Assembly: GCF_031846305.1 (NCBI RefSeq)
Contig: NZ_JAVRHY010000010.1
Location: 1-64,000 of the forward strand
Reading direction: 5' to 3'
Source of the DNA: Spectribacter acetivorans
Lineage (GTDB): Bacteria; Pseudomonadota; Gammaproteobacteria; Nevskiales; Salinisphaeraceae
Length of the DNA: 64,000 nt
Shown here in pieces: positions 45,859-54,289 of this stretch. The notes under the pieces are model-generated. The model was not told the DNA's origin. It was given only the letters and a program-made list of their open reading frames with translations, and searched no databases. The position numbers and the translations under genes are program-made. How positions within the stretch are numbered: position 1 is the stretch's first letter; each line of letters begins with the position of its first letter.

Positions 45859-46425
45859 ATGGCCACCGGCAATGCCAACAATGCCCTGATGTTCCTGGTG
45901 GACACGCTGTTCGCGCTGTACATCATCGTGCTGCTGCTGCGGATGCTGCTGCAGATCGCGCGCGCCGATTTCCACAATCCGATCTCGCAGTTCGTATGGC
46001 AGGTCACCAATCCCCCGGTCGGCGTGCTGGCTCGGGTGATTCCCCGCTGGCGCAACATCGACCTGGCGGCGCTGGCCCTGGCGGTGCTGCTGTGCGCCAT
46101 CAACATCCAGGTGGATATCTGGCTGTATCCGGAGGCAATCGCCGCGCAGCCGGTCGCAATCGCCTGGTGGGCGCTGCTCAAGACCCTGGTCATGGTGTGC
46201 AACCTGTTCACCTTCACCATCCTGATCCAGGCCCTGGCCAGCTGGCTGACGCCGGGGCACCACACCCCGGCCACGGCGGTGCTGTGGAGCGTGAACGAGC
46301 CGCTGCTGCGACCGGTGCGCCAGTACGTGCCGCCGATCGGCGGGCTCGACATCTCGCCGCTGGTGGTAATCATCGGGCTGCAGGTGATCAGCCGGCTGCT
46401 GCCGCTGCCGGGTCTGTTCCGGTAA
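45859..46425 (+). CDS. YggT family membrane protein
   Basis: A 188-residue membrane protein with two YGGT repeats: LFALYIIVLLLRMLLQIARADFHNPISQFVWQVTNP near the start, and a second repeat with FTILIQALASWLTPGHHTP and NEPLLRPVRQYVPPIGGLDISPLVVIIGLQ. Four or five membrane segments are expected. YggT proteins are linked to osmotic stress or to FtsZ/division-site functions in other bacteria, but no activity is established. It lies in the proC-yggT-metX-metW series. Confidence 0.93.
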   Translation: MATGNANNALMFLVDTLFALYIIVLLLRMLLQIARADFHNPISQFVWQVTNPPVGVLARVIPRWRNIDLAALALAVLLCAINIQVDIWLYPEAIAAQPVAIAWWALLKTLVMVCNLFTFTILIQALASWLTPGHHTPATAVLWSVNEPLLRPVRQYVPPIGGLDISPLVVIIGLQVISRLLPLPGLFR

Positions 46426-46433
46426 CCCACCGA

Positions 46434-47582
46434 ATGGCACGCGCCCGGTCCTCCAATTCGGTCGGCATTGTCACGCCGCAGTCCCTGCAGGTGGCGGAGC
46501 CCCTGCCCCTGGACTGCGGCAAGAGCTTCGGCCCCTACGAGCTGGTCTACGAAACCTACGGCGAACTCAACGCGGCTCGCAGCAACGCCATCCTCGTGTG
46601 CCATGCGCTATCCGGCAATCACCATGCCGCCGGCTACCACGGCCCGGACGATGACAAGCCCGGCTGGTGGGACAAGTGCATCGGCCCCGGCAAGCCCTTC
46701 GATACCGACCGCTTCTTCGTGGTCTGCCCGGCCAATCTGGGCGGTTACCAGGGATCGACCGGCCCGGGCGACCACAACCCCGCCACCGGCCGGCCCTACG
46801 GCCCCGATTTCCCGGTGGTAACGGTGGCCGACTGGGTGCGCTCGCAACGCCTGCTGCAACAACACCTGGGCATCGATTGCTGGGCCGCAGTGGCCGGCGG
46901 CAGCCTCGGTGCCATGCAGGTGATGCAGTGGTCGATCGACTACCCCGACGCGCTGCGCCACGCGCTGGTGATCGCCGCGGCGCCGCGACTATCGGCGCAG
47001 AACATCGCCTTCAACGAGATCGCCCGACAGGCTATCGTCACCGATCCGGAGTTCCACGGCGGCCGCTACTACGAGCACGGCGTGGTGCCGCGACGTGGTC
47101 TGATGCTGGCCCGGATGCTCGGCCACATCACCTATCTTTCCGACGAGGCCATGCGCGCCAAGTTCGGCCGCGATCTGCGCGGCGGCCGGATCAACTACGG
47201 ATTCGATGTCGAGTTCCAGGTGGAGTCCTATCTGCGCTATCAGGGTCAGTCGTTCGTGGACCGATTCGACGCCAACACCTATTTGCTGATGACCAAGGCC
47301 CTGGACTACTTCGACCCGGCCGCCCGGGCCGACGGCAAGCTGGCCCAGGCCTTCGCCCCGGCGCTGGCCCGCTTCCTGGTGATTTCCTTCACCTCGGACT
47401 GGCGTTTTTCACCGGCCCGGTCGCGGGAGATCGTGGATGCCCTGGTTGATGCCGGCAAGCACGTCAGTTACGCCGAGATCACGTCCGATGTCGGCCACGA
47501 TGACTTCCTGCTGACCATGCCCCACTACGTTCGTACCCTGAACGGGTACCTCGACCGGGTGGCCGAGGAGGCCGGCGTATGA
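46434..47582 (+). CDS. metX: homoserine O-acyltransferase MetX
   Basis: A 382-residue alpha/beta-hydrolase-fold enzyme that activates homoserine for methionine synthesis. CHALSGNHHAAGYHG lines the active site; the nucleophile is Ser157 in AGGSLGAMQVMQW; the triad Asp and His are in ISFTSDWRFSP and VGHDDFLL. MetX enzymes use acetyl-CoA or succinyl-CoA. Gammaproteobacterial MetX next to MetW are often succinyltransferases, but the donor cannot be settled by eye. It overlaps metW by ATGA. No SAM riboswitch is visible upstream. Confidence 0.95.
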   Translation: MARARSSNSVGIVTPQSLQVAEPLPLDCGKSFGPYELVYETYGELNAARSNAILVCHALSGNHHAAGYHGPDDDKPGWWDKCIGPGKPFDTDRFFVVCPANLGGYQGSTGPGDHNPATGRPYGPDFPVVTVADWVRSQRLLQQHLGIDCWAAVAGGSLGAMQVMQWSIDYPDALRHALVIAAAPRLSAQNIAFNEIARQAIVTDPEFHGGRYYEHGVVPRRGLMLARMLGHITYLSDEAMRAKFGRDLRGGRINYGFDVEFQVESYLRYQGQSFVDRFDANTYLLMTKALDYFDPAARADGKLAQAFAPALARFLVISFTSDWRFSPARSREIVDALVDAGKHVSYAEITSDVGHDDFLLTMPHYVRTLNGYLDRVAEEAGV

Positions 47583-48205
47583 GTACGGACCCAGCCGTAT
47601 CGGAAACCGGCGAGCTGCGCGCCGACCTGGACATCATCAGCCGCTGGATCGAGCCGGGCGCGCGGGTGCTCGATCTCGGCTGCGGCGACGGCACCCTGCT
47701 GGCACGGCTGATGGCCACCCAGGGCGTGACCGGTTACGGGCTGGAGATCAATCCGGATAACGTCATCGCCTCGGTGGCGGCGGGCGTCAACGTCCTGCAG
47801 CTGGACCTGGACGACGGCCTGTCCCAGTTCGAGGACGACAGCTTCGATGTGGTACTGATGACCGCGGCCCTGCAGGAAGTGCGGCGCCCCGATCTGCTGC
47901 TGGCGGAAATGCTGCGCATCGGGCGTGAAAGCGTGGTGACCTTCCCCAACTTCGGCCACTGGAAACCGCGCCTGTCGATCGCCCTGCGCGGGGTGATGCC
48001 GATATCCCGGGCAATGCCGGACGAGTGGTACGACACCCCCAATATCCACCTGTGCACGGTTCGGGATTTCGAGCGGCTGTGCCGCATGCTCGGCATCAAC
48101 ATTACGCGGCGTCACATGGTCAATCACGCCCACCGCAGCACTTGGGGCATGCGCCTGCTGCCCAACCTGCTGGGTGAAATCGCGCTTTACCGGCTGCGGC
48201 GGTAG
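47579..48205 (+). CDS. metW: methionine biosynthesis protein MetW
   Basis: A 208-residue SAM-methyltransferase-fold protein with WIEPGARVLDLGCGDGTLLARLM (motif I) and the MetW-specific GYGLEINPDNVIASVAAGVNVLQLDLDDGL. MetW always accompanies MetX in many proteobacteria and is reported to be needed for full MetX activity. The overlap with metX (ATGA) implies equal synthesis of the two. It is the last gene of the proC-yggT-metX-metW group. Confidence 0.95.
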   Translation: MSTDPAVSETGELRADLDIISRWIEPGARVLDLGCGDGTLLARLMATQGVTGYGLEINPDNVIASVAAGVNVLQLDLDDGLSQFEDDSFDVVLMTAALQEVRRPDLLLAEMLRIGRESVVTFPNFGHWKPRLSIALRGVMPISRAMPDEWYDTPNIHLCTVRDFERLCRMLGINITRRHMVNHAHRSTWGMRLLPNLLGEIALYRLRR

Positions 48206-48238
48206 TCAGGCGGGCCACACGCCCGGACCCGACGGCTG

Positions 48239-48691
48239 TCAGGTGGCGTCGCCCTGGACTGCCAGCTTGGCCTGAATGAATTCCCGGTGCGGCAGATGCA
48301 GCAACTCGGCCAGATGCCGCAGCAGATGCTCCTCGTGCGCGTCCAGATGGGCGTCGGCATAGGCCACGCGCCAGAGCATTTCCAGCACCCGGCGCTTGTC
48401 GGCCAGGTCCATGCCATCGTTGAGCACCTGGATGAACCGGTGCAGGGAGATCGCTTCCTGCTGCGCCGGCCGCGCCGCTTGCAGCAGATCGGCGACTTCG
48501 TCGTCGGTCAGATGAAAGGTCTCGCGCAGCAGCCGCCGGATCTCGTCCTGTTCACGGGGATCATGGTCGTGATCGGCGTGTTCCATTTCCAGCAGCAATA
48601 CTGCCGCGGCCAGCTCGCGTGTGTGCTCGGGGTCGGTATCCCGGGTGGCGGGATCGGCCAGCGTGGCCTTGAGTTGTTCCAGCAGATTCAC
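48239..48691 (-). CDS. TerB family (tellurite resistance-like) protein
   Basis: A 150-residue all-helical protein of the TerB/DjlA-N superfamily. It has an acidic, His-rich segment LLEMEHADHDHDPREQDEIRRLL, and later ADAHLDAHEEHLLRHLAELLHL; the repeated acidic pairs bind divalent metals in TerB. Stand-alone members of this kind are common and not proven to act in tellurite resistance. The stop is convergent with metW. It lies two bases after the DUF3047 stop on the same strand. Confidence 0.88.
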   Translation of the reverse strand: MNLLEQLKATLADPATRDTDPEHTRELAAAVLLLEMEHADHDHDPREQDEIRRLLRETFHLTDDEVADLLQAARPAQQEAISLHRFIQVLNDGMDLADKRRVLEMLWRVAYADAHLDAHEEHLLRHLAELLHLPHREFIQAKLAVQGDAT

Positions 48692-48693
48692 GT

Positions 48694-49350
48694 CTAGTGT
48701 GTCCTTGTCGGGCTGTCGCTGAGGTAAATGTCGCCGAACCAGGCGCGACCGCGGCCGCCGTGGTTGTCGCAGTCCACCATCAGGGCAATGCCGTCGATGT
48801 GGTCGGTATCGCGATCGAAGTGTTCGCGAAAATCGGCCCGGACATCGCGTACTTCGTGCTGCCAGCCGCCGGTCCCGCTTTCGACCACGACCATCATGGC
48901 CTGTTCCTTGAACGGGTTGGGCCAGGCGGCCCCGACCGGTTCCCGGCTGGCCCAGACGTAGTTGATGGCGCGGGTGCGCCAGATGCGCCAGCCACCGTCG
49001 ATTACCGCGTACACTCGGGCGGGGAAATCATCCCCGGCCCGGGTGCGCTCATCCAGATCGGCGTACACGTCATCGATCTGCCAGGACCAGTGCAGATACG
49101 GCGTGCGCTCGAGGTCGATGCGCTGTTCGGTGCCGAATACGGAGGCGCTATCATCGCATTGCCCGCGCAACACCCGGCGCCCGTCCTTTTCCACCAGTTC
49201 GTAGTCGCTGGCGGGGATATCGTCGAAGCCGCGGGTCTGCCAGCCATCGGTCTCGCCGCGAGAGAAGCGGCCGAGATCGACCCGGTCTGCCATCGCCGGC
49301 CCAACTACCAGCCAGAGCAGGGTCGGGACCAGCCACCGCAGGGCACTCAC
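48694..49350 (-). CDS. DUF3047 domain-containing protein
   Basis: A 218-residue protein with a signal peptide (about 1-21, ending AMA) and a beta-rich body: PYLHWSWQIDDVYADLDERTRAGDDFPARVYAVIDG, followed by AINYVWASREPVG and GIALMVDCDNHGGRGRAWFGDIYL. This fits DUF3047, a family of secreted or periplasmic carbohydrate-binding-like beta-sandwich proteins of unknown function. Its ATG overlaps the upstream hydrolase stop (ATGA), so the two are coupled. Confidence 0.88.
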   Translation of the reverse strand: MSALRWLVPTLLWLVVGPAMADRVDLGRFSRGETDGWQTRGFDDIPASDYELVEKDGRRVLRGQCDDSASVFGTEQRIDLERTPYLHWSWQIDDVYADLDERTRAGDDFPARVYAVIDGGWRIWRTRAINYVWASREPVGAAWPNPFKEQAMMVVVESGTGGWQHEVRDVRADFREHFDRDTDHIDGIALMVDCDNHGGRGRAWFGDIYLSDSPTRTH

Positions 49351-49991
49351 ACCGGCTCCGCCAGCAGGAAGTCGCTGACCACCTGTTTAAGCTCGCCCAG
49401 ACGGCCGTGAAAGAAGTGGCCGGCCTCGGGCATCCAGTGCATCTGCGGCGGTGTCATCAACCCGGTCAGCGCCGCGCGTGCCGCTTCCGGATCGGCGATC
49501 TCGTCCGCACTGCCGTGCACCGCCAGCCAGGGGCAATCCGGCGTCGGCAGTTTGTCCTCGAAATAGCCGGCCGGCAGCCCGACCGTGACCAGCGCCTTGG
49601 CACCGTCGGCGCCCGCAACCCGCAACGCCGTAGCCGCGCCAAAGGAAAATCCCATCAGTACGATCGGCAACCCGCCGGATGCCTCCCGGGCATGGGCGAT
49701 GGCGGCCCGGCAATCGTCCTGTTCGCCAACGCCGTGGTCATGCTCACCCTCGCTGTCGCCCACACCGCGAAAATCGAATCGCAGCGTATCGAATCCGGCC
49801 GCCCGGGCAGCCCGGCCGAGGGTGGTGACCACCTTGTTCTGGCGCGTGCCGCCATGCAGCGGGTGCGGGTGGCAGATAACGGCGCTGCCTTGCGACGCCT
49901 CGGCAGCGGTTTCGACAGTCGCGGCCAGATTTCCCGCCGGCCCCGGCAGGCTGACCTCCCGGCGCTGATTGCGGTCGGGCCAGGCCATCAT
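49347..49991 (-). CDS. alpha/beta hydrolase (HPHPLHGG type)
   Basis: A 214-residue alpha/beta hydrolase. The motif ICHPHPLHGGTRQNKVV and the nucleophile elbow MGFSFGAATAL (Ser in G-F-S-F-G) define a small hydrolase group common in proteobacteria; FDFRGVGDSEG, HGSADEI and AGHFFHG complete the fold and triad. The substrate is unknown. Two adjacent ATG codons offer starts at 49991 and 49988. It abuts the antiporter stop with no gap and is coupled to DUF3047. Confidence 0.9.
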   Translation of the reverse strand: MMAWPDRNQRREVSLPGPAGNLAATVETAAEASQGSAVICHPHPLHGGTRQNKVVTTLGRAARAAGFDTLRFDFRGVGDSEGEHDHGVGEQDDCRAAIAHAREASGGLPIVLMGFSFGAATALRVAGADGAKALVTVGLPAGYFEDKLPTPDCPWLAVHGSADEIADPEAARAALTGLMTPPQMHWMPEAGHFFHGRLGELKQVVSDFLLAEPV

Positions 49992-51857
49992 TCAGGCGTC
50001 GGGCTTATCGCCGGCATCCGCATCGTCAGCGTCTTCCGTGTCATCCGGCCGCGTGGTCTGCGAACGGCGCGGCGCGTAGTAGACGATGGTATCGCCCGCC
50101 GACGGGCGGTGGCCGTTCCGGTACGCCGGCCGGAACAGCAGGATGCCGTCCTGGTAGAGCACCGCGATCACGAAAGCTTCCGGCGGCAGGTCGCGCCGGA
50201 AATCCTCGTAGCCGTAGGTGTCGCTGAGCTTGGCCTTGAAGAACTGCCAGTTCTGGAAGTGCCGGCGCCACAGCTCCTCGTACTGGGCGTTCTCGTGAAA
50301 CGCCGGCCGGCCCCGCAGCGGCTGGGCCACCAGCTTGGCCTCGTTGCTCTGGTCGGCGGCGTACATCGGCAGCTGGAACACGCGGTCGTGCTCCAGGTTT
50401 TTCGAGAAAGCATTGCAAACCAGCGCGTTGTAGGCATCGTTGCTGGTGGCCGCAAGCAGACAGGCGATTTCGTTCAACTCCAGGGATTGCTGGATCTGAT
50501 CCGACAGCACTTCCCCGTACAGCACCCGCACGCCGGCCAGCCGGGCCTGACGAAGCCGGTGCCAGCTGGAATCCACCAGCAGGGTCGATACATTCAGTTC
50601 GTTGGTCAGCGCCCGGGCCAGTTCCGTGGTCCAGGGCGAGGCGCCGACGATCAGCACCCCATGGGGGTCGGCGGACAATCGCAGCCAGCGGGACAGCCGG
50701 CCGAGGGTAAAACCGTGCAGGATCACGGTGGAGAACACCACTGCGAAGATCAGCGGCAGCAGCAGCTCGGCCCCGTCGTAGCCGGCCTCGACCATGAACG
50801 GCCCGAACACACCGGCCACCGCCGCTGCCACGATGCCGCGCGGGGCGATCCAGGCCAGCAGCACCCGGTCGCGCCAATCCATGCCGGAGAACATGGTGGA
50901 CAGCAGCACGGCCGCCGGCCGCACCACGAACATCACCGCCAGCACCAGGGCGGCGGCGTGCCAGTCCAGATGCGACAGCACCTGGGGATCGAGATCGGCC
51001 GTGAGCACGACGAACACCACGGCCACCATCAGGATGGTGATGTATTCCTTGAACCGCCGCAGTTCGACCATGCCGGCGATCTGCATGTTGCCCATCACCA
51101 TGCCCATGACCGTGACCGCCAGCAGGCCGGCCTCGGCAAACACCATGTTGGCGAGGGTGTAAATCACCAGCACCAGCGCGAAGGTGGCCGGTGCCTTGAG
51201 GTATTCCGGCACCAGCGTGCGGTTGAACGCCCAGCCCAGCGCGTAGCCGGTGCCGGCGCCCATGACCAGTGACACCAGCAGGGCCCAGCCCAGATCGACG
51301 AACACCTGGGCGCCGTTGCTGGTGTCGCCGGTGACCACGAAATACTGGAATACCAGCACCGCCAGCAGCGCGCCGATGGGGTCGTTGATGATGCCTTCCC
51401 ACTTCAGGTACGACGCCGTCCGGCGGTTCAGGCCGGCCTGACGCAGCATGGGAATGATTACGGTGGGCCCGGTGACAATCAGGATCGCCCCGAATACCAG
51501 CGACACCGGCAGCGACAGGCCACCGATGAAATAGGCCGCCGTGCTGGCGAAGGTCCAGGTCAGGGCCGCGCCCACGGTGATCAGCCGTTTCACCCCGGCC
51601 GCGGCTTCGCGGAATTCGTGCCAGTGCAGGCTCAGCCCGCCCTCAAACAGGATCACCGCCACCGCCAGCCCGACCACCGGCCGCAGGATATCCCCGAAGT
51701 CGGCGCTGGGATCCACCAGCCCCAGCACGGGCCCGGCGAGCACGCCGGACACCAGAAACAGCACGATGGCGGGCATGCGCAGCCACCACGCCGCCCACTG
51801 GGAGAACACGCCCAGAAAGACGATCAGAACCAGGGTATGGCCGAGCTGATGTTCCAT
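49992..51857 (-). CDS. CPA1-type sodium/proton antiporter with TrkA-N-like C-terminal domain
   Basis: A 621-residue monovalent cation:proton antiporter. About 12-13 membrane segments occupy residues 1-400, including the acidic transport site region WEGIINDPIGALLAVL. The cytoplasmic C-terminal part has a TrkA-N/RCK-like Rossmann start GVLIVGASPWTTELARAL, then AACLLAATSNDAYNAL-like ACLLAATSNDAYNALVCN. It likely exports Na+ or K+ in exchange for H+ and senses a nucleotide. The C-terminus is very acidic (PDDTEDADDADAGDK). It heads the antiporter-hydrolase-DUF3047-terB run. Confidence 0.92.
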   Translation of the reverse strand: MEHQLGHTLVLIVFLGVFSQWAAWWLRMPAIVLFLVSGVLAGPVLGLVDPSADFGDILRPVVGLAVAVILFEGGLSLHWHEFREAAAGVKRLITVGAALTWTFASTAAYFIGGLSLPVSLVFGAILIVTGPTVIIPMLRQAGLNRRTASYLKWEGIINDPIGALLAVLVFQYFVVTGDTSNGAQVFVDLGWALLVSLVMGAGTGYALGWAFNRTLVPEYLKAPATFALVLVIYTLANMVFAEAGLLAVTVMGMVMGNMQIAGMVELRRFKEYITILMVAVVFVVLTADLDPQVLSHLDWHAAALVLAVMFVVRPAAVLLSTMFSGMDWRDRVLLAWIAPRGIVAAAVAGVFGPFMVEAGYDGAELLLPLIFAVVFSTVILHGFTLGRLSRWLRLSADPHGVLIVGASPWTTELARALTNELNVSTLLVDSSWHRLRQARLAGVRVLYGEVLSDQIQQSLELNEIACLLAATSNDAYNALVCNAFSKNLEHDRVFQLPMYAADQSNEAKLVAQPLRGRPAFHENAQYEELWRRHFQNWQFFKAKLSDTYGYEDFRRDLPPEAFVIAVLYQDGILLFRPAYRNGHRPSAGDTIVYYAPRRSQTTRPDDTEDADDADAGDKPDA

Positions 51858-51905
51858 CGATGATCTCGATTGACGGCGCGGATGCGGCCGTTGGGGAAGG
51901 CCGCG

Positions 51906-52562
51906 CTAGATCGAATCCCAGCTATTGCGGGAACGCCGCCGGAACAGCGGCAGCACCAGCCCGAGCAGTACACCTGCCAGGAGGATGATGGCACCCACCT
52001 TCATGCCGTCACGCCGGCTCTGCAGGGCCTGATTCTCGTGGCGCAGGCGCTCGACCTCGCTTTCCATCGACAGGATCTGCTCGCGGAATTCCTGGTTCTC
52101 GCGATTGATCCGGATGGCGTTGGCGGACGCTTCCTTGATCTGGCTGAGTTCCTGCTTGAGCGACTTGTTCTCGGCGATCAGCTCTTCCTTCAGCGAGCCC
52201 AGTTCGGAAGAGCCCTCCAGTGCCTCCGACAACTCCTCCCGCAGCGAGGCATTGCTCTGCTCCAGTTCCGCCACCCGCTCGCGCATCTCCGCAAGCTGGG
52301 TGCGGGCGGCCGGCTCGTTCGACAGGAAACGGGTCAGCACCCAGCCGTCCGAGCCGCCTTCCGTGCGGACATGGGTCCAGCCGTCGCCGGTCTCGATGAC
52401 CGTCACCGGTTCGCCGGCGTCCAGCAGCTGCGTAATGCGGTAGTCGTTGCCCGGCCCGCGCCGCAGATTGATGGAAAGTTCGTCGCTGACATAGCGATCC
52501 GCCGCCGAGGCGGCGGTGACCACGAAAACCAGCAACACGGCAAGAGATACGCGCGACGACAT
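51906..52562 (-). CDS. TIGR04211 family SH3 domain protein (YgiM-like)
   Basis: A 218-residue protein with a signal peptide (about 1-20), a bacterial SH3 domain (YVSDELSINLRRGPGNDYRITQLLDAGEPVTVIE), a long coiled coil (about 85-185) and a single C-terminal membrane helix followed by an Arg-rich end (LFRRRSRNSW). This is the order of the YgiM/TIGR04211 family, inner-membrane-anchored periplasmic proteins of unknown function. The start at 52562 is chosen; in-frame ATGs at 52571 and 52589 are alternatives. It lies 48 bases upstream of the antiporter gene. Confidence 0.88.
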   Translation of the reverse strand: MSSRVSLAVLLVFVVTAASAADRYVSDELSINLRRGPGNDYRITQLLDAGEPVTVIETGDGWTHVRTEGGSDGWVLTRFLSNEPAARTQLAEMRERVAELEQSNASLREELSEALEGSSELGSLKEELIAENKSLKQELSQIKEASANAIRINRENQEFREQILSMESEVERLRHENQALQSRRDGMKVGAIILLAGVLLGLVLPLFRRRSRNSWDSI

Positions 52563-52791
52563 AAGCCCCATAGCCCACCAGACAGCCAAACGGAAAAGGC
52601 GCGAGATTGTAGCAAGTCACCGCAAGCTGCGAGGCCTACCGGGGCCATCGCCTGCCCCGGGGCCCGCAGCCGGGTGCCGATCGCGGTCCGACAATGCGTC
52701 TTGCCAGAGGTTCAGCGCGCCGCTAACCTCGATACCCAAGTGAATAAAACAGTTACCGGTGCATGACCGGTTCGAGGGGGAGGGGAACACC

Positions 52792-53289
52792 ATGTGGAAA
52801 CGGATTGTGGCTATCGGGGCGGTCTGTCTCGGCGCATCCGGCGGCGCGGCCGCCGAGTTCGATTACGGCACAAATGCATCGCTGTATCTGAGCTTCGGCT
52901 TCGACAGCCCCGCCAACACCGACGCCGCCGGCCTCAAGTACGGGCTGCGCCTAGACCACGACTGGCGGGTGGCGCAACAGGGGCGGGATGCCGCACTGGT
53001 GGAATGGCAGCTGGACGGTAACGGCTTCGACCACATCCGGCTGGGCGGTGCGCCGATCGTCTCGCGCGAGCTGATCCTGCGCCAGGATGACGAATCCGGC
53101 GGCGTGGTCGACTACCTCAAGAACAACATCGGCACCGTCGCGCTGGCAGCCAGCGGCGCGGTTCTGCTGTTTCTGGTGGTGGACGGCGCCATCGACGAAG
53201 GCGATCGGGAACCCGGCGGTGCCGGCGCCCCCGCCAACGACATCAACTGCGACGGCCCGGACCGCCCGCCGGCCTGCCAGGGCCCCTGA
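52792..53289 (+). CDS. hypothetical secreted/membrane protein
   Basis: A 165-residue protein I do not recognise. It has a signal peptide (about 1-20, ending AAA), a polar segment with alternating hydrophobic residues (SLYLSFGFDSP, GLKYGLRLDHDW) that could form beta strands, and one hydrophobic helix (about TVALAASGAVLLFLVVDGA, 115-135). An acidic, Gly/Pro-rich tail with two cysteines follows (NINCDGPDRPPACQGP-like end). A very strong ribosome-binding site (GAGGGGGAGGGGAA) precedes the ATG. It is divergent from the SH3 protein and upstream of tatD, 66 bases away. Confidence 0.8.
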   Translation: MWKRIVAIGAVCLGASGGAAAEFDYGTNASLYLSFGFDSPANTDAAGLKYGLRLDHDWRVAQQGRDAALVEWQLDGNGFDHIRLGGAPIVSRELILRQDDESGGVVDYLKNNIGTVALAASGAVLLFLVVDGAIDEGDREPGGAGAPANDINCDGPDRPPACQGP

Positions 53290-53355
53290 TTCCGGGCGGG
53301 CCGCCGCCACACCTGCCGGTCCCCTGCCCTCCACTACCGACGGGATGCCGACGGC

Positions 53356-54174
53356 ATGGACGACCTGATCGACATCGGCGCCAATCTGGCGCACGAAAGC
53401 TTTGACGCTGACCTGGACGCGGTGCTCGACCGGGCCCGCGAGGCGGGCGTGTCACAGATCGTGGTCACCGGCTCGGATGCCACCAGCAATGGCCGTGCCG
53501 CCGAGCTGGCGCGCGCCTACCCGGGTCGGCTGCATGCCACCGCCGGGCTGCACCCGCATCATGCCGATCAGGCCGACTCCGATCTGTATGCGCAGATTAC
53601 CGCAGCCGCGCGCGACGGCCGGATCGTGGCGGTGGGCGAAACCGGACTGGATTTCTTCCGTGACCTGTGCCCGCGAGCCACCCAGGAACGCGTGTTTGCC
53701 CGGCAGCTCGAGATCGCGGCGGCCACCGGTCTGCCCGTTTTTCTGCACCAGCGGGACGCTCACGACCGCTTCATTTCGGTGCTGCGGGAACACCGCGACG
53801 CGCTGGGCGATTGCGTGGTGCACTGCTTCACCGCCGACCGCCGCGCCCTGTTCGAATGTCTCGACCTGGACTGTCATATCGGCATTACCGGCTGGATCTG
53901 CGACGAGCGCCGCGGCCATCATCTGCTGGATATCGTCGATAGCGTGCCCGCCGAGCGGCTGATGATCGAGACCGACGCCCCCTATCTGATGCCCCGCAGC
54001 ATTCACCCGAAACCGCGTACCCGGCGCAACGAGCCCATGCATCTGCCCCACGTACTCGCGCGGCTGGCCGAAGCCCGGGGGGCCATGCCCGAGGCGCTGG
54101 CCCGCAGCACCAGCGCGACCGCACGCGCATTCTTCCGCCTGGACGGCACCGCGGCCGAGCGCAAGGCTTCCTGA
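53356..54174 (+). CDS. tatD: TatD-family deoxyribonuclease
   Basis: A 272-residue metal-dependent TIM-barrel DNase. It follows E. coli TatD closely: DIGANLAHESFDADLD, AGLHPHHADQ, VGETGLDFFRD, LHQRDAHDRFISVL, VHCFTADRRALFE, ITGWICDERRGHHLLDIVD, and IETDAPYLMPRSI. The metal-binding His and Asp residues of the family are present, though the N-terminal H-x-H of many TatD-like proteins is replaced by the I-G-A-N form of true TatD. Cytoplasmic DNA repair or fragmentation is the likely role. It is not next to tatABC here. Confidence 0.94.
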   Translation: MDDLIDIGANLAHESFDADLDAVLDRAREAGVSQIVVTGSDATSNGRAAELARAYPGRLHATAGLHPHHADQADSDLYAQITAAARDGRIVAVGETGLDFFRDLCPRATQERVFARQLEIAAATGLPVFLHQRDAHDRFISVLREHRDALGDCVVHCFTADRRALFECLDLDCHIGITGWICDERRGHHLLDIVDSVPAERLMIETDAPYLMPRSIHPKPRTRRNEPMHLPHVLARLAEARGAMPEALARSTSATARAFFRLDGTAAERKAS

Positions 54175-54190
54175 GAGCTAATGCGGCAGA

Positions 54191-54213
54191 GCCTGCCCCG
54201 TTTCGGGGCAGGC
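54191..54213. repeat. 10-bp perfect hairpin after tatD
   Basis: GCCTGCCCCG pairs perfectly with CGGGGCAGGC around a TTT loop. There is no T-run on either side, so it is not a standard intrinsic terminator. It lies between tatD and the OmpA-like gene and may stabilise the end of the tatD message. Confidence 0.6.
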
Positions 54214-54289
54214 ATGAAATCTCCAATTGTCTCCGGCTTCGTTTGCCGATAAGGTCATGTTGCTCGCACAAAAAAATGGTGGAGGACTC

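Noticed and set aside
46426..46433. SAM riboswitch or MET-box control before metX
   Set aside because: Only eight bases separate yggT from metX and no aptamer-like structure is visible; control, if any, must be further upstream.
49407..51272. 621-codon frame antisense to the hydrolase and antiporter genes
   Set aside because: It spans two unrelated real genes on the other strand and has His/Gln/Arg-rich low-complexity translation.
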